From Haloferacaceae archaeon (GTDB taxonomy: Archaea > Halobacteriota > Halobacteria > Halobacteriales > Haloferacaceae): a stretch of 11,702 nt of DNA. A model generated the notes under the pieces. That model worked only from the letters and a program-made list of their open reading frames with translations. It was not told the origin of the DNA and did not search any database. Below, piece after piece: positions 1-6,361 of the stretch; the stretch's first letter is position 1; every line of letters begins with the position of its first letter. The position numbers and the translations under genes are program-made. Location of the stretch: NCBI GenBank assembly GCA_028274825.1, contig JAQCMZ010000112.1:1-11702 (forward strand). The letters are read 5' to 3'.

Positions 1-78
1 CGCGACCGCCATGACTGTGACCGAGATGGGGATTTTGAACTGTTTCAATCCCGTGCTGGGTTTTCTGGGCGTCGCGAC
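1..78 (-). CRISPR. CRISPR array 1, leader-proximal end (partial)
   Basis: On the minus strand there is one complete 37-base repeat at 42-78, a 35-base spacer at 7-41, and the first six bases of the next repeat (GTCGCG) at 1-6, where the window ends. The repeat ends in ATTGAAAC, the usual 5' tag of type I crRNAs, and contains CCC-AGCAC-GGG, a small hairpin directly before that tag. Compared with array 2 it differs at positions 4, 6, 10, 11, 23, 24 and 25 of 37, but keeps the stem and the last 12 bases. Because the leader lies immediately to the right (79-187), the spacer at 7-41 should be the newest one. The array continues leftward beyond the window, so its size is unknown. Confidence 0.93.
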
Positions 79-187
79 AGGGGGTGAAATTACGGCTATA
101 GGGCTAAAAAAGCTTTCTCAGCCACGCATATCGCACCCCGGCTACGTCAACTGGGGCTGTACAGTCATTTAATAAAGGTCGACGTAG
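79..187 (-). promoter_or_regulatory. Leader of CRISPR array 1
   Basis: This 109-base stretch aligns without gaps, in inverted orientation, with the 109-base leader of array 2 (10572-10680); by hand count about 89 positions agree. The longest shared blocks on the minus strand are 19 bases at 105-123, which include GAAAGCTTTTTTA, and GTTGACGTAGCC at 140-151. GAAAGC followed by a T-run and TA resembles an archaeal BRE plus TATA box at about 104-111. That is roughly 26 bases before the first repeat, so transcription would start near the leader-repeat junction. A second TATA-like stretch, CTTTATTAA, sits at about 169-177. CTACGT (182-187) and ACGTAG (142-147), read on the minus strand, form an inverted pair that is conserved in both leaders. 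The leader begins only six bases after the cas2 stop codon. Confidence 0.88.
104..111 (-). promoter_or_regulatory. Candidate TATA box of array 1 leader
   Basis: On the minus strand a T-rich box follows GAAAGC (BRE-like). Its distance to the first repeat base at 78 is about 26 bases, the usual archaeal TATA-to-start spacing. The same box sits at the same offset in the other leader, inside the longest conserved block. The promoter role is inferred. Confidence 0.5.
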
Positions 188-193
188 TTCAGC

Positions 194-472
194 TCACAGA
201 ACATTGGATTGCTCGCCAGGTGGCTCGGAACCAAGATCAGTCGTGCTGTCTTGACAAGACTGACAGAGTCGATAAATCCGAATTCGATCTCCATCGGCTG
301 GCTCGATATGCGATTCCAGTTCGTCCTCAAGCTCGACACGCTCAGCTTTGGACACATCAACCTCGAATACGCTGTACTGTCGCCAGGCTCCATACCGCTG
401 TAGTGTACGGTACACACGCCGTCGGTTCGCGTCTTCGCTCACATCGTAGGCAATTGCCAGGCGCATGGTCAC
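194..472 (-). CDS. cas2: Cas2, CRISPR adaptation protein
   Basis: Cas2 is the small ferredoxin-fold dimer that holds two Cas1 dimers together in the spacer-integration complex. The 92-residue product starts with the typical first strand and Asp: MRLAIAYDVSED, with the conserved Asp at residue 10, followed by an R-rich helix (RRRVYRTLQRYG) and the Q-Y-S-V-F-E strand expected of the family. The GTG at 472 overlaps the cas1 stop (GTGA). An in-frame ATG two codons further in (466) is the alternative start and gives a more usual N-terminus. No clear Shine-Dalgarno site is visible, so translation is probably coupled to cas1. It is the last gene of the cas operon and ends six bases before the array 1 leader, so operon transcripts may run into array 1. 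The tail of about 18 residues after the fold is polar and unremarkable. Confidence 0.95.
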   Translation of the reverse strand: MTMRLAIAYDVSEDANRRRVYRTLQRYGAWRQYSVFEVDVSKAERVELEDELESHIEPADGDRIRIYRLCQSCQDSTTDLGSEPPGEQSNVL

Positions 473-1464
473 TTTGAGAACGTCAGGGCATGGTACTCAT
501 CTAATTCATCGGTGATCGCTTTCCGTAGCAGAATCGCCTGCTGACGAACCGCTTTGCGACGGGTGACAGTATACTCAAAGTACGGATGCGTAAACTCTTC
601 TTGCATGAACTCGTCGAATTTCGAGCAGTAGGTTTTGAACGCGTCGTCAGCTAGATGATTGTCTGCAGTGAATTCGTCGTGCGTAATCACGCCGCGATTG
701 ACCAACCGTGTTACGAACGCATCACAGAAGATTGGCCTGAACTCTTCCTGGAGGTCGAGTGCCAATGACGGTCGCCCGTGCCGGTCAGCATGTAACACAC
801 CCAAGAAAGGATCAAGATTGTACTGTCGCAAGGCGCTCAAGACCTCGTTTTTCATGAACACGTAGGTCAGTGACAGCAAGGAATTGATGTGGTCCTCCGG
901 CGGTCGCTTAGTCCGTTTCTCGAATGTCCATCCGTCAGTAAGTGTCTCATCAAGCCGGTCGAAGTACCGTTCGCTTGCTTCTCCCTCGACACCACGGAGG
1001 TCGTCTTTCGTCGAGACAGTCGTCGCTCGCACACCAAGGTCTTTCAGTACGTCAGTCCCGTGGACACCTTTTCGAGCAAGAAGAGTCCGACTGTTCCGAA
1101 CCTTGGCAGCTATCATCGACGCTGCAATTTCAAGCTCAGCAGTTTCCGCAAGTGCGTACTGCGCCCGCCGCACCTCCGCAATCGTGTTTCTCTGTGGCAC
1201 GAAGCTCCCACGATACTTCCCGTTCTCAGTGAAGTAATTCAGGATAATCCCGTGTTCGTTTGCCTCAGCAACGAAGGGCGTCGAGAAATTGACGCCGCCG
1301 AAAACGTTGATTGTATCAAGTTTCTCGGTCGGGAAGGTCGCAAGTTCCCCTTCGTCTCCATCGACATCCCAGACGACAATCCGCCCGCCGTCGGTGCGGA
1401 CTTGCGTTCCCTGCTTGGTGACGTAGACGACTGACTCGTCGAACATACCTTCCGTTGCTTTCAT
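469..1464 (-). CDS. cas1: Cas1, CRISPR integrase
   Basis: Cas1 is the metal-dependent nuclease-integrase that joins new spacers to the leader-proximal repeat. From the ATG at 1464 the protein has 331 residues, a normal length. It has an N-terminal beta domain (about 1-90) and an alpha-helical catalytic domain. Likely metal ligands are Glu160 in GVEGEASERYF, His225 in LGVLHADRHG, and Asp237/Glu240 in SLALDLQEEFRP; the INSLLSLTY helix before them is also typical. The start is set by a strong GGGAGGG at 1471-1477 and by the ATGA overlap with the cas4 stop. A reading frame open further upstream (to 1560) lies wholly inside cas4 and is not needed. The gene overlaps cas2 downstream. Catalytic residues appear intact, so adaptation is expected to be active. 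Confidence 0.97.
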   Translation of the reverse strand: MKATEGMFDESVVYVTKQGTQVRTDGGRIVVWDVDGDEGELATFPTEKLDTINVFGGVNFSTPFVAEANEHGIILNYFTENGKYRGSFVPQRNTIAEVRRAQYALAETAELEIAASMIAAKVRNSRTLLARKGVHGTDVLKDLGVRATTVSTKDDLRGVEGEASERYFDRLDETLTDGWTFEKRTKRPPEDHINSLLSLTYVFMKNEVLSALRQYNLDPFLGVLHADRHGRPSLALDLQEEFRPIFCDAFVTRLVNRGVITHDEFTADNHLADDAFKTYCSKFDEFMQEEFTHPYFEYTVTRRKAVRQQAILLRKAITDELDEYHALTFSK

Positions 1465-2069
1465 CCTTCGCCCTCCCAGCCGGTTCCTTGAGCTTTGTCG
1501 GGTTCGAGCATGGCTGTTTCCTTGGGCATACAGTACTCTCTGGCTGAGCACGCTTCGCACTTTGACGGGTTGTCTGAGAGCGGTGGGATTTCCTCGACTG
1601 ACATGGTCTTGATTCTGTGAATTATCGTTTCAACGGTGTCTCGATGTCGCTGTGTGATGCGAATCGCGTGGCGCTCGTCCGTTGAGTAGAGATAGATATA
1701 CCCGACGTTTACTGGCTCCTCGATAGCCGATTCGAGAAGCATACAGTAACCAGCGAGCTGGACTTCGTCACTTGGATAATACTCGCCACTTTCAGCACGC
1801 TTGCGCTCGACGGGAGTTAACACATCGTCGTCACTCTCAATGAGGTCGATCTTCCCATGCAGACCGAGATCATCTGATCTAAAGTACCGTTCAGTGATCC
1901 AGCCACCTCGATCTGCTTGGTGTTCGTGCTTGGATCGCCCATCGACGAGTTCGTATGGTGTTCCGATCTGGTCGTGATAACGCTGGTAGTAGAACCGCCG
2001 TGGACAATACACGTACTCGTTAAGCGCACTAACCTGGATGAGATCATGCTTGAAACTTGTACTTGTCAT
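1461..2069 (-). CDS. cas4: Cas4, RecB-like iron-sulfur nuclease
   Basis: Cas4 trims pre-spacers and helps Cas1-Cas2 choose PAM and orientation. The 202-residue protein shows the full family pattern: one Cys near the N-terminus (Cys22 in YVYCPRRFYY) and three at the C-terminus (Cys171, Cys174, Cys180 in KCEACSAREYC), together able to hold a 4Fe-4S cluster. Between them are the RecB nuclease motifs: Asp75 in GKIDLIE, Glu88-x-Lys90 in PVERKRA, and Gln104-x3-Tyr108 in the QxxxY motif. It starts at ATG 2069, 16 bases after the cas3' stop, without a strong ribosome site. Its stop overlaps the cas1 start by ATGA, giving the compact cas4-cas1-cas2 adaptation module. The last 15 or so residues are a Gly-rich tail that also encodes the cas1 Shine-Dalgarno site. 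Confidence 0.96.
   Translation of the reverse strand: MTSTSFKHDLIQVSALNEYVYCPRRFYYQRYHDQIGTPYELVDGRSKHEHQADRGGWITERYFRSDDLGLHGKIDLIESDDDVLTPVERKRAESGEYYPSDEVQLAGYCMLLESAIEEPVNVGYIYLYSTDERHAIRITQRHRDTVETIIHRIKTMSVEEIPPLSDNPSKCEACSAREYCMPKETAMLEPDKAQGTGWEGEG
1471..1477 (-). promoter_or_regulatory. Shine-Dalgarno site of cas1
   Basis: GGGAGGG on the minus strand lies seven bases before the ATG at 1464, inside the end of cas4. It is complementary to the archaeal anti-Shine-Dalgarno sequence and decides the cas1 start against the longer reading frame. Confidence 0.75.
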
Positions 2070-2085
2070 TGACCACTCTCACTAA

Positions 2086-4215
2086 TCATAAGCCAATCAA
2101 TCCGTTCTCATCCGTAGACGGTTCGTTGTCGTCTTCCATTACATGACAGTGAAGATACAGAGCATCTGTTCCGAGTGCGAGACTTGCCCCCGATTCCCCC
2201 TGAAGCGTGATTTGGTAGAGGAAGAAAAACTCGCTCAGATCGTACCGTTCCTTGGCAACGGTTGGCCGCATCGAAACTGGATAGCAGAGTAAACCACCGC
2301 CAGTTCCGGGTGTTCGCTCACACCGGGACTGAAGTCGGTCGTTCAATACGCTGAGTGACGGTACTCTCGGCAAATCGTTACTGTCTCGGGAGACTGTTAG
2401 TTTGGTTCCTTCTAGGACCCTCGGCGTCCGGTTAGAATCGATGGGCTTGTCCTCCAACCAATCATTGAGTCTCGGACCAGTGAACGCGACACTGCGACCC
2501 CATCCCTCGTCCGTGGTCTCTATTGTCCCATCATAAGTACAGAACCCATCCACATACCGAGCGTTGCGTGCCACCTTTTCGTCGTATTTATCAGGAACGA
2601 TCCGTTCAAACTCGTCTCTCTCAACGAACTCAACATCACCGTACCGTAGGAGGTAGAATAGATCGTACGTCCGAACAGTATTTTCAGTCTGGTCGTAGAC
2701 GAGTGCCTGTATCGAATCTCCACGGTACCATTGAAGATCGTCCAATACCTGCCAATCCATAGCCTCCGTAGCCCGCTTGAGATCATCGCTATCCATCCGA
2801 ACATCGGTCCCATCAAGGAAGTGGCGTTGAATCCGTTTCTCCCCAGATATTGTAATTCTTTTTTGAACATCCTGGGTCGCATTCTGTATCCGGCTATCGA
2901 TGTGTTTCAACTCCTCAGGGGCAGAGTATCGCCACCCGAAACTAGTCGGTTTCCGTGGCTCTGGATAGACTTTTTCGATCACCGAATCGAGAGCGGATCG
3001 TGTCAGCTCTTGTCCATCGTAGTCGGCGAGCTCGTTAGCGATTTTGCGCGGCACGTAACACTTTGCTTGGCAACGCTTCGACTTGCTCCGGAGGCGACCA
3101 AGGCGCTGGAGAAAACTGGCTCGGTTGTGCCCAGCAAACAGTAGGCGATCAATGTCGAAATCAATCCCGACCTCAACCGCTGAATTGCTTACCAGCACTT
3201 CGAACGACTCTAGTTTCTCTTTCTTGTTCTCACTGTGAAACCCATCGATCCGTTCGACACGACGGTCAAGTTCCAAATCCAACCGCTCCGAGACACGTTG
3301 TACTTCGTGAATTCCATCAAGAATAATCGCGACCCGTTCATCACTACTGCTCTCGACACCCTGCTCGCGACAGAACGATAGAAGCGCATCGAGTTCGTCG
3401 TCCAATAGCACATCTGCGGTCCCGAACGTCGGTGCTGTCCGAACCTCTAAATCCACTGGTGGCATCACTGGTTTCCATCCTGAACCTGGGTTCGTGGAAA
3501 ACGCCCGTTGTTCGTCTGTCTCGGTTTCGGTAACGAGAGAGTAGGGTGCAGCCATCGCATGTTCGAACCGTCGTTCTTGTTGTTCATCCGGTGTTGCACT
3601 GAGGAATGCAATCTTGTTCAGACGAATCTGGCGTTCGTTCCGCTCGTAGGCTTCGTCAAGGAGATACCGTAGTGTGTTCTGTTCTTTCCGTCCAGCCCGA
3701 TGAAACTCGTCTACGACAACGAACGGAAACCGCTTGTAGGCTCGGCTGGCATTCCGGTACAGATCCCGGCACATCATCACGAAGATGTCAGGGTTCGTCA
3801 ACAGGATAACTTGGTTGCCAGCCCTTGACTCGGCTCTATACCACTCGTCGATTACTGCCCCGTTTGACTGGAGACTGAATTTCTGACGTTTTTCAGCTAA
3901 CGTCTCAGACGTCACAGTCAGTGCGCTTACTTCGTGTTCGACCGCATCTTTCGCGGCTTCTACCTGTTCTGTTTGGTCGATAACAAGTGCGTTCGTGGGA
4001 TAGATAGCTATCGTGTCGAGGCATTCTTCGAGTGCCGGTGCAAGCCACGACGAGGTTTTCCCACCACCTGTGGGACTGTCGTTGACAGCAACGAAACCGT
4101 TATCACCGCGAACGAGATCAGCGAGTGCGATCTGATGCGCGTAAGGCTCGTAATCAAAGAGGAATGGCTCGTCGTGTTGTCGAAGCGTAACCCCATCCAG
4201 ATGAAGCGTCGTCAT
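2086..4215 (-). CDS. cas3: Cas3' (Cas3d), superfamily 2 helicase without HD domain
   Basis: This is the ATP-dependent helicase recruited by the effector complex after target binding; it unwinds and moves along DNA. The 709-residue protein begins with a Q-motif-like YEPYAHQIAL (about 22-31), followed by Walker A SPTGGGKT (47-54), motif II DEFH (169-172), motif III SAT (206-208), motif V around SNSAVEVGIDF (343-353) and motif VI QRLGRLR (370-376). No HD nuclease motif is found in it, which fits type I-D, where the HD domain is on Cas10d. The C-terminal third (about 420-709) lacks motifs I can name. The ATG at 4215 overlaps the csc1 stop (ATGA), so translation is probably coupled. DEFH rather than DEAD/DEAH is a common variation in Cas3'-type helicases. 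Confidence 0.94.
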   Translation of the reverse strand: MTTLHLDGVTLRQHDEPFLFDYEPYAHQIALADLVRGDNGFVAVNDSPTGGGKTSSWLAPALEECLDTIAIYPTNALVIDQTEQVEAAKDAVEHEVSALTVTSETLAEKRQKFSLQSNGAVIDEWYRAESRAGNQVILLTNPDIFVMMCRDLYRNASRAYKRFPFVVVDEFHRAGRKEQNTLRYLLDEAYERNERQIRLNKIAFLSATPDEQQERRFEHAMAAPYSLVTETETDEQRAFSTNPGSGWKPVMPPVDLEVRTAPTFGTADVLLDDELDALLSFCREQGVESSSDERVAIILDGIHEVQRVSERLDLELDRRVERIDGFHSENKKEKLESFEVLVSNSAVEVGIDFDIDRLLFAGHNRASFLQRLGRLRSKSKRCQAKCYVPRKIANELADYDGQELTRSALDSVIEKVYPEPRKPTSFGWRYSAPEELKHIDSRIQNATQDVQKRITISGEKRIQRHFLDGTDVRMDSDDLKRATEAMDWQVLDDLQWYRGDSIQALVYDQTENTVRTYDLFYLLRYGDVEFVERDEFERIVPDKYDEKVARNARYVDGFCTYDGTIETTDEGWGRSVAFTGPRLNDWLEDKPIDSNRTPRVLEGTKLTVSRDSNDLPRVPSLSVLNDRLQSRCERTPGTGGGLLCYPVSMRPTVAKERYDLSEFFFLYQITLQGESGASLALGTDALYLHCHVMEDDNEPSTDENGLIGL

Positions 4216-4934
4216 CGTTTTCTCTTGAGGAACAGTAATCCACGTGGGAACGGAACCTCCTCTGGGCCAGCGTCTGCCGCAGATCGGTCGATCTGAAGAT
4301 GCTTACCAGTGTAATCCCCTTGGAGTACAAGTGGTGTGGGTTTCATTGACTTCGTGATGACGTTGCTCATCGGTGCTTCGTCATGATCGTACGCGCCGAT
4401 GGGGTGGGTTAACTGAAACGACCCGTTCTGTTTGGTTGCCTCTCGGGTCGTCAGGTCAAGTCGGGCTTTCCCCCGTTTCTTTCCAAGCCGGATATACTGT
4501 GGGAGAGTGGACTCCAATTCCGCTGCCGACTGACCGCGCGGAATCAAAAAGAACCGAAGCTGTGTGGACTGTGCAAGCGACCGTCTGCGACCGAACGAAG
4601 GGAGATTCTGGCTCTCGTATGGATCGTCTTCAGCCGAGTAGTTTATTTCGGCGTACTCGTCTCTACTCGCGTTGTAGGTGGTCGTGACGTAGTTTGGCCT
4701 CGTTCCGGGCACTGGTGCCGCAGGTGAGACATACACGTCCTCAGCGATCTCATCCGTGTCAGCGATGTACGTTGGCTCGTAACTCGTATCTATATACCGA
4801 CCACTAGCCAGCCCCAGCGCGTAGTAGAGCGCAGTGTTCAATATATGCGGTTCTGTATCTGCCAGTCGGCCAACCTCTCGTGAGGTGAACGTTACTTCGC
4901 CACACGTTCGGATGGTCGCCTCCAAAACCTCCAT
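4212..4934 (-). CDS. csc1: Csc1 (Cas5d), type I-D Cas5-family subunit
   Basis: Csc1 is the Cas5-type RAMP protein of type I-D and is expected to cap the 5' tag of the crRNA at the foot of the effector complex, next to Cas10d. The product has 240 residues. Family signs are the N-terminal strand MEVLEATIRTCGEVTFTSRE, the helix HILNTALYYALGL, the segment STQLRFFLIPRG and the basic PQYIRLGKKRGKARL stretch, which matches my memory of Csc1. The ATG at 4934 is preceded by CGGAG at 4942-4946, seven bases upstream, and lies four bases after the csc2 stop. It overlaps cas3' by ATGA. Position between csc2 and cas3' and overall size agree with the assignment. An internal acidic low-complexity stretch (about 88-112) is likely a haloarchaeal loop. 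Confidence 0.9.
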   Translation of the reverse strand: MEVLEATIRTCGEVTFTSREVGRLADTEPHILNTALYYALGLASGRYIDTSYEPTYIADTDEIAEDVYVSPAAPVPGTRPNYVTTTYNASRDEYAEINYSAEDDPYESQNLPSFGRRRSLAQSTQLRFFLIPRGQSAAELESTLPQYIRLGKKRGKARLDLTTREATKQNGSFQLTHPIGAYDHDEAPMSNVITKSMKPTPLVLQGDYTGKHLQIDRSAADAGPEEVPFPRGLLFLKRKR

Positions 4935-4938
4935 CGTC

Positions 4939-5925
4939 TTACTCCGGATCGGGCAAGAACTGACGGGAATGCTTTCGCTGTTCGACGAGTACGTCGGCGA
5001 ACTCCTCGCCCGTCGCGATGTCAGTCAGTTCCGTGACAGTTCCGTCTGATATGCGGTCGAGATCGAGATTGTCTTTCTCGATGGTGTCCTCGAAAGCGTC
5101 CTGAACGTGTTCCGATACTCGTTCCGGATCAAGGTTCTCGGCACTGGTTACGTCGTGGAGCGACTCGTAACCTGTCTCACCATCATCCCGGAGTCGACGA
5201 ATTGCCTCACGGGTAAGTTCAAGATTTGCTGGGCCTTCCTCACTCCCGGCGTAGACACCGAGAATGTGGTTTTTCGTCCGGCCGAGACGGGATGTCGTCG
5301 CCCCATATCGCTTGTTCTTTCGCGTGATCCCCAGAACGAAGGCGAGTTCTGCGGGTGTCGTATCTCGGAGCGTGATGACGGATGGGAACAGCGTCCCGGG
5401 CTCGAAGAAATCCGGTTCACGAATCGTCGCTTCCGCGGTTTTTGCGTAGTCGCCACCGGGAGCGTTCTGGAACTTCTCGTCGATGACGACTGTTGCATCC
5501 CGGAGAGTATAGGCCGTATCGTACATCACACGCGAAGTAATTGAAATGGCATCATCACCGGCAGCACTCCCATAGAGAATGCACTCTGGACAGTCCTGAC
5601 ACATCTCGTTGACCTGCATCGTACACTCGTCTTCGTCCTCGCCGAACAATCCAAGATCCCGCTGAAGAGCCTTGCCGAACCGACGATCACTCCCGGTCTG
5701 TTTCCGCATAAACATCAGACCTGGCGAATATTCGTCGCGCTCCCGACCATCACCGACGGCGACGCTTGCCAGATCTGCGTCCTGTCCATTCGTCGTGAAC
5801 ACAGCATGACTCTGCAACTCCCGTAGAACAAGGATGTTGACGAAATTGTTCTGTGGTCGCAGGTTCATCGCGTCCGATGCAACTGTACCGCGTTCGAGTT
5901 CGGGGTAGTTATCTTGATCAATCAT
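4939..5925 (-). CDS. csc2: Csc2 (Cas7d), type I-D backbone subunit
   Basis: Csc2 is the Cas7-type RAMP protein that coats the crRNA spacer in several copies and forms the backbone of the type I-D complex. Starting at ATG 5925 it has 328 residues. A Cys cluster, Cys101, Cys109, Cys112 and Cys115 (CTMQVNEMCQDCPECILYG), looks like the zinc-binding site known in Csc2. Other family-like segments are NFVNILVLRELQSHAVFTT near the N-terminus and GITRKNKRYGATTSRLGRTKNHI (about 199-221), a basic and Gly-containing region suitable for RNA contact. The gene start overlaps the end of the small upstream gene by eight bases and has no strong ribosome site, suggesting coupled translation. The frame is open 22 codons further up, but that extension lies inside the neighbour. 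The C-terminal 100 residues are very acidic. Confidence 0.93.
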   Translation of the reverse strand: MIDQDNYPELERGTVASDAMNLRPQNNFVNILVLRELQSHAVFTTNGQDADLASVAVGDGRERDEYSPGLMFMRKQTGSDRRFGKALQRDLGLFGEDEDECTMQVNEMCQDCPECILYGSAAGDDAISITSRVMYDTAYTLRDATVVIDEKFQNAPGGDYAKTAEATIREPDFFEPGTLFPSVITLRDTTPAELAFVLGITRKNKRYGATTSRLGRTKNHILGVYAGSEEGPANLELTREAIRRLRDDGETGYESLHDVTSAENLDPERVSEHVQDAFEDTIEKDNLDLDRISDGTVTELTDIATGEEFADVLVEQRKHSRQFLPDPE

Positions 5926-6361
5926 CTTTGTTGTCTTCGTCGTTCTGATAGTGATCGCGCTGGAGCCGGAGGGTCGCTGCGTAGAACCCATCCGCGAGGT
6001 TGTTCTCCCGTCGTTTCAGTCGAGATGGCTTTCCGTCGAACATACCGAGAAACACCGAATCAACGAAAAACTCGGCATAGTAGTCGATGCGCTCGTCAAA
6101 CGAGCCGCCGTGGGTACTTTCCTCGTGGCCCACCGGATACACCTGTTCACTCCGGGGTGGAAGCTTCCCAATACGACCTGCGACGGCGTCGATAGCATCT
6201 TGTCGCGATGGTTCGTACGAGCCGAATTCCTTGATTGCCTTCACGCTCTCGCGGAACACGCGCTCGATTGCGTACGGCTTCCGGTTCGTCGGATCGGGCC
6301 GAATCACGTCGAATGCGCGTTGTGCGAGTTCCGATATCGTGCCGTGAGTTTCCTTTGTCAT
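5918..6361 (-). CDS. cas11d: Probable stand-alone Cas11d small subunit
   Basis: The 147-residue product is a mostly helical, charged protein. Its middle and end (IDAVAGRIGKL at 58-68, then a segment with DYYAEFFVDSVFLGMFDG and a basic helix SRLKRRENNLADGFYAATLRL) resemble what I remember of the C-terminal end of Cas10d from cyanobacterial type I-D systems. In those, that end is also made as a separate small subunit, Cas11d, from an internal start in cas10d (established work on type I-D). Here it is its own gene: the ATG at 6361 overlaps the cas10d stop by ATGA and is preceded by CGGAG at 6370-6374. Cas10d plus this protein sum to 988 residues, close to the full-length family as I recall it. 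It would line the crRNA-target duplex between Cas10d and Csc2. The assignment is inferred from similarity and position; no catalytic motif is expected or seen. The alternative is a lineage-specific accessory subunit. Confidence 0.72.
   Translation of the reverse strand: MTKETHGTISELAQRAFDVIRPDPTNRKPYAIERVFRESVKAIKEFGSYEPSRQDAIDAVAGRIGKLPPRSEQVYPVGHEESTHGGSFDERIDYYAEFFVDSVFLGMFDGKPSRLKRRENNLADGFYAATLRLQRDHYQNDEDNKDD

Noticed and set aside
889..1434. 181-codon plus-strand frame opposite cas1
   Set aside because: Antisense shadow of cas1 with basic composition and no recognisable domain.
1465..1560. Upstream extension of the cas1 reading frame by 32 codons
   Set aside because: It lies inside cas4, is not Cas1-like, and the strong GGGAGGG site points to the ATG at 1464.
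5926..5991. Upstream extension of the csc2 frame by 22 codons
   Set aside because: It lies within the end of the small-subunit gene; the ATG at 5925 gives a normal Csc2 N-terminus with an 8-base overlap.
6358..6361. cas10d/cas11d split as a sequencing frameshift
   Set aside because: ATGA overlap, a well-placed CGGAG and the same coupling style at other junctions favour two real genes; kept as a refutation test, not as the call.
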